From Topomyia yanbarensis (taxonomy: Eukaryota; Arthropoda; Insecta; Diptera; Culicidae), in contig NC_080672.1 in assembly GCF_030247195.1 (NCBI RefSeq), positions 30,015,906 through 30,079,905 of the forward strand: a stretch of 64,000 nt of DNA, in the 5' to 3' direction. The position numbers were made by a program, and so were the translations under genes. Below, one piece after another: positions 42,190 through 53,463 of the stretch. The notes beneath the pieces are model-generated. The model was given only the letters and a program-made list of their open reading frames with translations, was not told where the DNA came from and searched no databases. Positions within the stretch are counted from its first letter, which is position 1. Every line of letters begins with the position of its first letter.

Positions 42190-43212
42190 CGCATGTCTAA
42201 CTCAAATCGAAGATCTTAGCTTTTCAAATGCTATCTACATTTTATGATCCGGTAATCCGGTATTACTGTATGAATGGGCGGATAAATTGACTAAAGAGAA
42301 CGCTGCGACTGACTTCGTTGGTCCAGAATCAGTTTTACCGCTGTCGATTAGCTCGATAAAGCACAAGATTCGCTCTTGGGCTGCATACGAACATGCTGAT
42401 TGGCTTTTCTTCAGGATGTGAGTCCGAAAATTTGTTTCATTTTTCAAGCATAATTCTCGCGTGTTTTTTGAAAAGGGCCAATAAGCATGCTGTCAAAATT
42501 AACTTTGAGAGGGAATTCTGGACAATCCATTAATCGCCGATTATTAATGACAGCAGCAGACGAAAGAGAAAACTTTTCTTTTTCATAAAATACTAACATC
42601 TATTTTGGATGAGTTACGGTTTGTCTGGAATTTTCTCTCAAAGTGAATTTTGACAGAATGCGTATTGGCCGTTTTCAAAAAAACACGCGAGAATTGCACT
42701 AGAGTCAGGGTACTGACTGCGCATTCCAAATTCAATTATCACATGGCTACTATTCAGCGTGCTGAGAATTATTCGTGTGATCATTGTGAATCCGATTACG
42801 GAACCTCATATCATTTGATATGTAACTGCTCTGCAGAAATGCAATCGCATATCTGAATTTTTGATTCTTCATACATAGAAGAACCTATTTACAGGGAGTA
42901 AAAATTTTATGATATGCTATTGTCCCTAACTTAGTTTGAGAAAGAGTTATAGGTTTCATCACTAGGGTGCATCCTTCGGAAGTAACGAATCCAGGCCGTT
43001 TATTGTTTTATGTTGTCATTTTTCATTTCTTTAACCTTCCTTCCCGTTCTCATCAGGAAAGTGACTGGAATGATTCCTAATATAGGACATCTAGCAAAAG
43101 TTAGTATCGGACTAACATTCCTTCCGCGATTTACGTTCGGGCCTGGCTGCTGTGGCGCTATTGATCAATAGACAATTTGGGATTACCAGTATTTACCATT
43201 TAAATATGTTTT
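42190..43212 (+). pseudogene. LINE ORF2 RNase H and C-terminus, split by a MITE
   Basis: Positions 42280-42410 read LTKENAATDFVGPESVLPLS then ISSIKHKIRSWAAYEHADW, the region after the RNase H active site in ORF2. The MITE at 42448-42699 interrupts it. Positions 42705-42850 continue LTAHSKFNYHMATIQRAENY and SCDHCESDYGTSYHLICNC. The 3' UTR follows to about 43212. This copy keeps all the Cys and His residues of the zinc-binding tail but has stops and lacks the 5' end. Confidence 0.75.
42448..42699. mobile_element. 252-bp MITE with TIRs of about 75 bp
   Basis: The left arm 'aattctcgcgtgttttttga' to 'gggaattctgg' (42452 to about 42528) and the inverted right arm (about 42625-42695) match closely, sharing 'ggccaata', 'tgtcaaaatt' and 'actttgagag'. 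The centre is about 95 bp. It sits between two parts of a LINE ORF2 that are contiguous in other copies. Confidence 0.75.
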
Positions 43213-44233
43213 GCAACTCCCAAGCATCATTATCTATTAATTCTCTGAGCAACTTCAGCTAGTCCAGATAGACATTAGTTAATGCATCGCCAAACCAGGG
43301 TAATAGAATATAGAGTAAATTATGAGTGATATCCAATCTCTCTGAAAAGTTTCATATCGATATTGTTTAGACAATGCCTTTTTGGAAGCTTTTGACAAAT
43401 AGAAATGCTTGCGCTTATATCTATTACCAACAACAATATTCATACACGAAAACACTGATTTTCGAAATATCCGAAACAAGGGAAGCTCTGAATAGCTGAC
43501 GCTCTTTTGATATAAATTTCTATAGTGATATTAAGGACGCATTATTTGACTATTGTATCAGCGTGCTGGTGCCTCTGTTTCGGAAGTATACATAAATAAC
43601 CGTATACCGAGAAGATAGTATTTGGGAACTGTGACCTGTATGGATTGCCCTAGTATCGCTTTTCGCATTTCTTCACATTTTGTTATATATTTAATGACGA
43701 TGAGTCAAGTTCCTTTTGTTCTTTTTTCGAGTATAAACCTTACATTTAAAGATTATTCAGATAATATCAAATATGGAATTTCAAAACAGATCAAAGGTGG
43801 ATTAGTAATGATACGATCCGTAACTTCTAACTTCATGGCTTACACGGCCATACTGTTTGCTGCTGTCAAGAAGCATCCGTAGATGGGCTGCGGTCTGCAT
43901 TTGGCAGGATGAAGAAGATCCAGACGAGCACATTCATTTAATAAGCCCACTGGTGTCACCAAAGCCCACGTATTTACTTCTTCTATCTTTCAAGTATTAA
44001 TTTGTTAGGGCCTGTACGTGCTGCATGGAGTCTCACTCAGCAAAAGATTCCTATTTCTGCGTATGAGCAAAATAATTCAATGGACAAAAGTAGCCCCTAG
44101 TTAAAAGAAAAATGGTACAGGACCGATAATAGCATTTCCAAGCGTAGATATGAGTCGTTATTGAAAATTGTTTGATAAATAACGTATGTATACTGAATAT
44201 CGCAGATTTGATAAATAAATAAATAAACTTTTT
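43213..44233. other. no recognised gene
   Basis: Short frames only. The 86-codon frame at 43622-43882 has no family match. AT-rich sequence, otherwise unassigned. Confidence 0.4.
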
Positions 44234-44620
44234 ATCCTACAGGCTAGTCTTTTGTTTTCTGTTGGTGGGGTGGGGGGAAGAAAAAGGAACTGATGGGAAT
44301 CCATCGGCAGTGATGGGTAGTCGCTGTAGACACAGCCACCACCTTACACAATGTAGCAAACCCACTACGACTGTAAGCGCAATGGCAATCTATCCCGGCA
44401 TTCGAGAGACAAACAGAGATGAACAGCAGCAATTTAATTGATTCTAATCGTCGACAGGTTTACAGTGATGATCTTACGTGACTTTTTTATTCGGTTCTCA
44501 CGGTAAAGAGGAACAAGTCTGTCTTTACCAGGAGGCATGTTGGAGGACTTGAGTGATGCGTAGTTATGCTGCCTAAGCTCGACCCCCACCAGCAGAAGAC
44601 AAAAGACTAGCCTGTAGGAT
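44234..44620. mobile_element. 387-bp MITE with 37-bp TIRs
   Basis: ATCCTACAGGCTAGTCTTTT at the left end and its inverse at the right end extend through 'gt(t/c)ttctg(t/c)tggtgggg' with two mismatches. The interior is non-coding. The target duplication is not evident. Confidence 0.75.
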
Positions 44621-47600
44621 GTTAGGCCGGTTTCTAACGACCCTGCCACTTCTAGTTTTCCGATCAGTATACTTCACATCCTTGCTCTCACTTGAGTACT
44701 ATGACTCTAAATTTTCATAACTTTCCCTACCCAGTAATCTCTAGCAAATTGAATGTCGTTAAAATGTAAAAAAGAAAATGTGACTATATATTAGTCGAAA
44801 TAAAAAAGGGAAAAAATAAGTTAATAAATTATATTTACACTGAACTTCATTTGAACTTTCAAGTTGTTTTTTTTTATTCATTTCGTTTATTTGATAGGCA
44901 CAAATGCGTTAGCTTGGCGGTGCCAAATTCTTTTGTTTTTACATTTTGGATATATTAAAACTAGGAGGTTACAATGTTGAAATATTTTTTTTTATGAAAG
45001 AGAAATTTTTTACAGCTATCTTAAGACTAGAAATAAGATTCTATATACAAGAGAGGGGGCAAAAAAAATTTTTTTATGAAAAATTTTAAAATCTTTCAAG
45101 TTGTTGACGGCCAGCATGCGGAACATCTTTTTAAAGTTTCAAGTTTCGAAGACTTAACAAAAGTTGATCTTTCTTGTAGCCAAGAGTACACTGCGAGAAC
45201 TTGCGCAAATTTTGAGATTGCTAAGAGTACTCAAACGGCACTTTCAAGTGCAAATTGTTGGCATAAGGAACTTATTTTGAACTTAATAGCTATGAGTACA
45301 CTATCGGAACTTGCGCGCACTTTGAAGTTGCTAAGAGTACATAAACGCAACGAATTTGCTAACGAAACTTGTGCGTATTTTTTCACTAAGCAATTTAGTG
45401 TTCCCTTCATTTTGAAATTTGCTACGAGTTTACAAACGCAACTTATACTTAATCGATTTTGTTATTAGAGGAATTTTAATGACCTTGAGGAACGAAAGAT
45501 GTATAAACTGAATGACATACCCATCTTTCATTTTATACTCTTTTTGCTCTTGGTCATTAATTTTTCGTAAACTTTTAACAAAACCGAACAAGAAAAAATG
45601 TTTTAGTTGCGAGCTATTCTATAGCGAATAAGTTTTAAATTTAGAACAGACATCATGAAATACGAGGTATTTAAAAAGAATTTTGGTGGTATTCAACGGT
45701 TAGTTAAACGAAATCAATTATGTCAAAATGTGAAAGTCTAGCACTTACGTCAAAAATCCTTGCCTAGAGTGTTCAAATATGAAATCTTTCATATTTTTTC
45801 AGTTGTCATATCTTTTGTTTCTCTTAGTCAATAATTTGCCAAAAATAACCAAACAAATCTGCGAAGTAGAATTGCCTACGTGTAATTAAAAGCAGCGAAC
45901 AAATTTCTGTGAAACTTCAAGAGCTTATTTTACAAACAATGGAATTGGATTTGGAAAAGATTTGGTTAGGAATTCACATTATTCCTTAAATTGTTTCCTT
46001 TAAATAAAAAGTAGTTGTAGCTCCTCAGTTGATGGCCTTCCATACTTTAAATCGATTGCATTCTTTTTCAGCACCAACCTGCAAACTTGGTCCACCACTC
46101 GAAGCAACTGTTGAAATTGCGCGCTGTCGGTCGCGTACCTTCACCAACAACACACAATAAGCCAAGCTGCCGGATCGTTTCCTTTCTTCCATAGAATTCC
46201 GTTCTTCAGATTTTCCTTCGACCCAATCTGCTAAATTGATATTTCATTTTCCACATTTCCATTAGATTTATTTCATATGTGCGTCGAAGCGGATGCCAAT
46301 TTTCGCCTCTTCTCGAATATTTTCATCTTTTTCAGTGTGAAAATAGAATTCCTCAACATTTCCTCCGGGGCTATTCTGCTATTCGCGCCATCCAATCCAA
46401 CCGGGTTGTTTGCGGTGTTTGCACCGAATTTCCCACTCATAAACACAATTTTTGCTCCATTCCGTTTCACCACTTCGGCTTGAACAGCTTTCTATTGTGT
46501 CAGCGCTGTCAGGCGCCATGATGGTAGATCATATCTCGGCGTGGAATCAAACAATTGTTGCCTTGGGGCGCCAACCGGCGATGGAAAGACTGGGAGACGC
46601 CGGAGCGTTCGGTGTTTGAAGATTTGCTTATTTTTCGTTTTCTTTGCGGGAAACCTTGCTTTGTGGATCGCAATAATGGGATTTTGACGTTTTCATCTCC
46701 GCCTCTTTTCATGTTTGGCGCGTGGTAGGTACATTGAAAAAGGGGTGGAAAGTGTTGAAAGAAAACTTGTCCTGTCTAGATATATGGTTCGCTCGGGGAT
46801 TGCACATTTGTTTTGACGTGCTGTAATTGTGGAGTAGAATACAATTTGAGTTGACATGAGAGCTGAGTGTAGCAGCGTTGAACTTTTCGAAAACAATTGC
46901 ATTTTTTTTTATCACACAAATTTGAAGAGTTTACAGTTCCAACAAGCAAAAGTTTTTTAATCCAATAACCTGTCGAAGAACGAAAGATTTGTCAGCATTG
47001 AAAATTGCTATCAATGTAAATATTTAAAGTCTACTATGAATATGAAAAATGGCACTTTGAATTATCTTCCCATGATGGTTAATTAAACCAGTTTGATAAA
47101 TTACCAGTACACCTTGCCTTTGCAACTAGAAATGGTTTTTTTGTGCCCAAGTGACTGTAACAATTTCTCAAAACTATCTACTCCCACCTAGGCATGCGGA
47201 GTAACTTAAAAATTATGACTCTAGCAGAAGACGAAAAAAATCTTTCACACTTTCACGGTGGCACACGGAATGCCGGCAGGAAAAAGAATTTCTGGCCCGC
47301 AAAATAATAAGCGGGAAAATATATGGGCGACCCATTTCCCAGCCGTATATTTTCCTACCAGATATTAAATATAATGTATCATTTTAATAGTTCTCCAGTG
47401 TGATTTACTTTCGCTCACAGCCAGTTCAGCTTGCGTTTTTCCCCAGCGGAAGGGTGGGTGGGTAACAGAACGAATGAAAACGTCAACCTAGAAAATAGAC
47501 GTACCGCTCTATGAAAGATCGCTTCTCTTTAACTAACATTTGGGCAAAATCCTGTCGACACTCGCACGTGATAAAATCTACAAGACATATCGTATGACGA

Positions 47601-48102
47601 AGTTTCAACTGTGGGAAAAACAGTTCCAAACTGTTCCACTAGACGGTCTAAGGGGAAATAAATCCGAATGCGAGTGAAACACAGCATTTATGGAACTGTT
47701 TCCGACATTTTCGGAATTAAATGGCGAATCAAATTTCATTCACTTACTCAGAGGTTGAGGCAGCATATGTTTCGTAACTCACAATTTAGGTGTCGTTGTC
47801 ATTTGTTTAAGAGAATTTAATTGCTTTGCGGAATTTTAGTAACGAACGCATTTGGGCTTCGTTTCAAAATATTTTCGTTGCACTGAGTGATCGGGAATAG
47901 TTACAACACTTTAGTTGAGTAGTTTATATTAGGAAGAAATGGAAATCTAGCCGTGGGAATTGGTCTGTTATTGGTAATGTTATAAAACAAGCCTACTCCA
48001 CTTGATGCTTCCAATGATTTTAAACACTGTTTATTCTCTAATGGCTTAAAAATATGAAAACTATATGAAAACAAAATCCAAATATCGGCTTTTTCGCTTG
48101 AT
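44621..48102. other. no recognised gene; tandem block at 45130-45460
   Basis: Positions 44700-44770 repeat part of the LINE tail ('cagtaatctctagc'). Positions 46060-47500 look single-copy with mixed composition, and the overlapping short frames near 46280-46520 are not convincing. No gene is recognised. Confidence 0.4.
45130..45460. repeat. degenerate tandem repeat, unit about 110 bp
   Basis: Three diverged units each carry 'gagtaca(c)t...gaacttgcgc' and 'ttgctaagagta...caaacgcaac', starting near 45185, 45295 and 45365. The 130-codon plus-strand frame covering them simply follows the repeat, so I do not annotate it as a protein. Confidence 0.55.
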
Positions 48103-50010
48103 ATGGTCGAGGTCCGCGAAATTAGCCTTCACAGATTTCAATCAAATTTGAAGAAATTGTTTATCTTGGAACAATACGCGCTTGCTCGAGATGAACTCTT
48201 TACGCTAGATTACCGCGTACATGTACCGACGCGGGACGTAGAGATTGACGGCGTGGCTACAGAGTCGAGTCGAAACGATGACTTGTTGAAGCATGAAATT
48301 GCCTGTATAGGTAGTACTACCCACTCGAAAATAACCACCCACTCAAAATTTTGGACCAATGCAAAAATTTAAAAACCTGCAACGCATGTATCTCGGGTAA
48401 AGATAGCGCACATTTGTACCACAATCTCTTTTACACAAACGTACCGCAAGTGATTTAATGCATGTAATGCAAGTGTGTGTTTTGCGAAAATGGGACAAAC
48501 CCCTAGTAAATACCCCTCACCTTATGCTTATTACCCACTTGGACTAAAAGTGTAACGCCGGCCCTGCCTTAGCTATCCCGAGTAAAGACGTCTGAAACAG
48601 AATCTAAGTTGAATAGTACTGGTATAAAACTGAAGCAAACTCCACTTGGAAATTCATATAGAATCAGGAATCAGAATATATTGGCTCAAATGGCACGTTC
48701 CCCGTACAAATCTACTTTACCGGAAAACTGGACTGCTGATGTTTTCTGACGTCGTGGACTGGATCATCCAAAACTTCAATATTTCTGATCTTTTCAAATC
48801 ACTTCTCATTTTTCATTTTCTTTCAAAAGTAAGATCATTTTTGAAGCTGGTAACTGCCTAATGACTCCTCGATCGTACCCTTCGATAGCTACTTCATATA
48901 CCGAGGTTAGGACCTCGATCACCGTGCTTCAGCGGAATTGTTGAAGCACCGTATCACCCTTGGATACGTTTAAATATTTGATAAATCATCTCAAGTGTGA
49001 TGTATTTGCTTTTTGCGAAACTTACTTCTGACGCTAATCAGAATTTTGATATAATTCGACTTCATCGAGATAGCTCTTACGGAAAATCTGCTATTTATTG
49101 TTACAATTAATACGTTTAATGTTTCGTATAACCTCAAACGAAATATTGAACGGATGAAATATGAGTGAGATCACAAAATCTATTGCAATACAATAACAAC
49201 GGTAAATATACGACTCTTCGACCCGTACTGAAATGAAGAATGTATTACTACTCAAGCAAGAAAATAGGAAGAATATAAAAAATTTCTATAGCGTGGTAGT
49301 GGAGTGCTGAAAAATTTCGAGCGGTAACAAGTTTAAAAATTTGCTTTGCGCGCAGATTATTGGCATCGGTTTGATGATGACTTATCGAGAAAGACATCGT
49401 TGAGTTCTCTATGGAGCACTACTACAATAGCGTGAAGTCGAATTGAAACGAACAAATACTGGACACGATGGATTTCGGCTTTGCAAGGAAGGTATGTCCG
49501 GACTCCATTCCTATGCAGAAAACTGTGCATGAAATTTTCAGTGGTATTTCAATCCACGAACAATGCTGTTGGTCCAGACAAATTCAAAGTAAATTTGAGG
49601 AAGCATCTGAATGATTCTGCAAAGAGACGCTTGTTGACTTTATTCCATAGGTTTCTTGAGCAGACATTGTTCCGCTCGAATGAAGACGAGTGAAGGGTAT
49701 CACCATCTAAAAACCGGAAAACTTTCCTCCGACCACAACTTCTATCAACAATTAATTTGGCTTCTGCAAAGGCAAGAGGAAGAACGATTGTTCTACGATG
49801 CTTTCACCAGGAATTCAACTAGTAGACTCTCGTAAAGAGTAAGTGGCGTCTTTCAGATAAGACTCATCAATATGAAATTCCACCAATTCTGAACAACTAT
49901 TTGTACAACTTGTTGTCAGAAAAGCACTTGAAGCTCTTCAGACTACCTCTTTTCTGAAACAGTCACATCACTCGTACTACGCTGTATTATTTCCCTGTAT
50001 TATTTAATAA
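48103..50010 (+). pseudogene. decayed LINE: ORF1 piece, endonuclease and reverse transcriptase fragments
   Basis: Positions 48160-48300 encode ARDELFTLDYRVHVPTRDVE and IDGVATESS, matching the ORF1 block at 13490 and 29290. A 'cccactcgaaaat' segment at 48310-48545 looks like a separate insertion. Positions 48940-49085 read as LKHRITLGY, then CDVFAFCETY and IIRLHRDSSYG, the start of an apurinic-type endonuclease. Positions 49560-49800 read NNAVGPDKFKVNLRKHLND, SAKRRLLTLFHRFLEQ and, after frame changes, F(G)FCKGK, parts of reverse transcriptase. It is riddled with stops and deletions. Confidence 0.7.
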
Positions 50011-52095
50011 GACTGCCACTCTTGACTTTGATAACTTCACAGCAGATCATAAATGATGCTGTTAGTAATTGGTCATTTTTCTTTTTTGAGTTCTATTGTC
50101 TCTAAAACTTCAAATTGCGATAATCAATCTTGAAGAATTTTTTACCAATTTCTCTTCGAAGCATACTAGTTTACAAAATCAATTAGTATTTTTATTATTA
50201 CTATTTCTTATTGATTTTTCACAACTGAAAACCAACGATTAGATCCATTTTATAACTATCTTAAATAAAATAGATTCTGAAGCTTGAACAGATACCATAT
50301 TGATTGTAACTGAACGTTACAGAGTAGCTCTTCTCTAGCCTCGTAAGTGCTTCATTTACGGATGTTTCGCTGTATGAAAAAATGAACAATGATACTCAAG
50401 CGTAGCATGGAGTAGAATTTTCATCTACATAAGTGATGCTTCCGCGAGAAATCAAACAGCTTTGCATTTCTAACGCTCGGGTTCATACGTTTCATTTGCA
50501 TGATTAATGATCCCTCTGAGATGCATTCAGTTTTTATTTCAATTGACACAATGCAATTCATGTGTAACAGAAATTCCCCATCCGAGCATGAAAAGTGATT
50601 GAACATCACATTTTTTGTGTGTAAAAGTGGATTGAATGCAGTTATTATGTTTTAGAATTGAAACTTGTATTTTTTTCTTGCGCGAGGAGAAATCAATCGG
50701 ATAGAATGTATGTTCCATGTAAAAAAAATGCTTGTTTTGAAATGATTTAGACGCAAAATAGATACATCGTATCTCGTTTATCATGAGTTTAAATTGAATT
50801 CCTATGTCTGTTCGAGAATCATGGGGAATTTGAATAACGGCATCAAAACGAAAAAAATAGAGTATTTATTTAAAAATACCCTACAAGTTCGTCTGGGCTC
50901 ACATTTGATATGAAAGCCCTCACTCCCTTCTAGGATCTTAAGACTCATACATTCTCAAACGCGGTTTCCTACAAAAATGCACTCGCACACGCGATCACGA
51001 ATCGGTCACGTCCGGAAGTCTATCCCCGATCTTAGAAGCCTAGGCCCATGCCTTCCGCAGGACCAATTAAGAAAATACGCTCATACCTATTACACAACAC
51101 GTCTCATGGCGACATGGCCGGGAACCCTAGCGATATAATGGAACCAATTCTCTGCTAAAATTTGAACCACGCACCGAAAATTTAATATCAGACTAACGGA
51201 TTGCCCGGTAATTCAAGAACACACGCAAATGTTACAAAATTTCGTCAGCATACAAACGATTGAGCCCTTCGCGATTATCCAAGCAACCTACGTCCACGAT
51301 CTCACAAGCATGATAACCCCCGGTGATATAGTGAACGTCTCACCACTCAAAAACTTACAAACGCGATCTCAAGCATCAACCTACAAACTCCCGCGCTCAC
51401 ATGATCATGAATCGGGCACGTCCGGAAGTCTCTATCATCAGTACCAGTTTTTGATTTCATTGGGTCTTTCGAGCGATGTTTCTTGAAGTCAGAATTTTAG
51501 CTTGCTTTTTTGAGGTATAAATATACGAGATCACAACTTTGTTGCTTCAGTAAAAATATACGCCATAGAAAGTTCTAGAAATTCTGCGAATAAGGTATTT
51601 GCGATAAGTCTATGTATGAAATGTCAAATGACAAATTGTGATTCACGTTTTCATCATTTAATCTCTCGTTGTAAAATTAACTCAGGAATAGTCTACCGTA
51701 CGTCTACCTAAAACGTTGATACTTTAAGCACCCTAACCACAAGGACCATTATAATTACCTAATTTAAAAAAAATCAGCAAAAAAGTAGAAAGTTTGTCAA
51801 AGACACCATATACCTAAAACTAAAGGTTTGCGCGCAAACAGTTCTATCTTTCAAAATATGATGGGCCCATAGTGCATTGGTTAGGATAGGTGTTCTGGTT
51901 TCTGATGAATTTTTAACCCTCACATGCTATAATGGGTCGTTTTCGACCCACACGATTTGTGCAAAAAAGTGTTTTTCAGCAAAAAAAGCTTTTTTTTCTT
52001 TGAATTTTAGGCCGGGTCGAAAATTATAGCGACAATGGAAAGTTTTGGGGCTATAGCGTATGAGGGATAAGTTGCTGCTATGGAGCGTACCGGGG
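50011..52095. other. no recognised gene; direct repeats at 50985 and 51396
   Basis: Positions 50985-51034 and 51396-51445 share 'gatcacgaatcggtcacgtc' with 'cggaagtct' (second copy slightly changed), in the same orientation about 410 bp apart. They could be ends or internal repeats of an unrecognised element. Positions 51480-51900 repeat sequence from 39480-40310. No gene is visible. Confidence 0.4.
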
Positions 52096-53458
52096 CACAG
52101 TGGTTCGGTGTAGATCAATAGGTGGACTAAAGTCAAAACTTTGTCGTATTGATCCAAACAATGGCTTTATGTGATTTTGGTATGTTCAATTTGTTTTTGA
52201 TATCAAAAATAAAATATTAATAATAAACAGTTATAGTTAGCAACCCTAATGAAGCTTAAAAATATTTATTTGATCGAAACTGCATTTTTGTATGGTAATC
52301 TTTTAAGAAAAAATCTTTGTTACTCATTAGGGTGCCTCAAAAATATTTGTTTCGTTACGAAGGTTCATAATTTTTGGTTTGTGCGTTGAATATCTTTTTG
52401 GGATATTGGAATATATTCAATATATATTGAAGTGTATTCAAAACTTTGACTACTTATTAGGTTGACTCAAAAATAAGTATTTTAGGCGTATGTTTCAAAT
52501 AATTTAATCAATAATAATTACGTTACGCTAAGTTTATTTGTAATGTAGAAACAAATTACATTTACATCTTATTATAGTGTTTTATAAATGATTATTTGTT
52601 TTCAACAGGTTAAATAAGATGTGCTTGAATAAAATTTGGATCGCCGAATTTAATTTTGTTTTACTTGAAATTAATATGTGCAGTAGGGTGGTTTACGAAT
52701 AATTACTGCGTAAATTATCATGCAATAGTTCCAGAAATATTTATTGGCATATTTCAATAGGTTGAAAATAAGAGAATTTTAAACAATCTGAATACTTTCA
52801 TCATCTAAGTAACCTCTCTCCTCGGCTCCTGTTCCCACACCTTCATAGATAATCCTGTTAATGTTATTTTAAAGTTGTGCATGAATTCTCGTCATTATTT
52901 CAGCTACAAAGTAATTATTCAAAATTAATAGCACTAGTAACCATGCGTCTCCATTGGTAGTTTTTTTTTTAAATTTGGTTGTTCATCATACGTTTTTGCA
53001 AAACTAACTTAAGCTTTTTTTTAAAGAGAAAATTAAATGCTTTCGAACGAGTGGAGTGTAGTCACGGCTTTGGTGGGTGTCGATGTTGTTATGACATTAG
53101 AAGAGTTTAAAAAAGTTTACGACAAATAGCTATCTAAAGAATAATGAAATCAACTACTGAGTTATATTTTGTGATTTTTTTATGTAATTGAATGAAAGTG
53201 ATCATTTTACTGAAGTAATATATGCCATAAAATCAACTGCCTAATTGAAAATCGTAAATATACGGGTGAACTGTGATCACAATTTGCAAAAATCACTGGA
53301 GTAATGCCCTTCAAAAAAGCTGTCAAACTTTCGAATTACGTCCAAATAACCCAAAATCTTGCGAAAAAGTTTCAGATAGCTTAACTATTATGAGAAAAAT
53401 ACTGGCAAGAATATCGCGTAACGCGTACGTAACATAAATCCGGTCTCGCTCCACTGTG
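52096..53458. mobile_element. non-autonomous Transib-like element without captured gene
   Basis: This 1363-bp relative of the element at 14394 has CACAGTGG at the left end and CCACTGTG at the right. Flanks are CGGGG (52091-52095) and CGGTG (53459-53463), a GC-rich 5-bp duplication with one mismatch. Shared blocks in order include 'ggactaaagtc', 'caatttgtttttgatat', 'tactcattagggtgcct' and 'gagaaaaatact(g/a)gc'. Between 'gatatcaaaa' and 'ttactcattagg' it has about 110 bp of AT-rich sequence where the other copy has the RPL23A fragment. No transposase is present. Confidence 0.7.
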
Positions 53459-53463
53459 CGGTG

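Noticed and set aside
45076..45468. 130-codon plus-strand frame
   Set aside because: It coincides with a degenerate tandem DNA repeat. The peptide periodicity follows the DNA unit and shows no domain.
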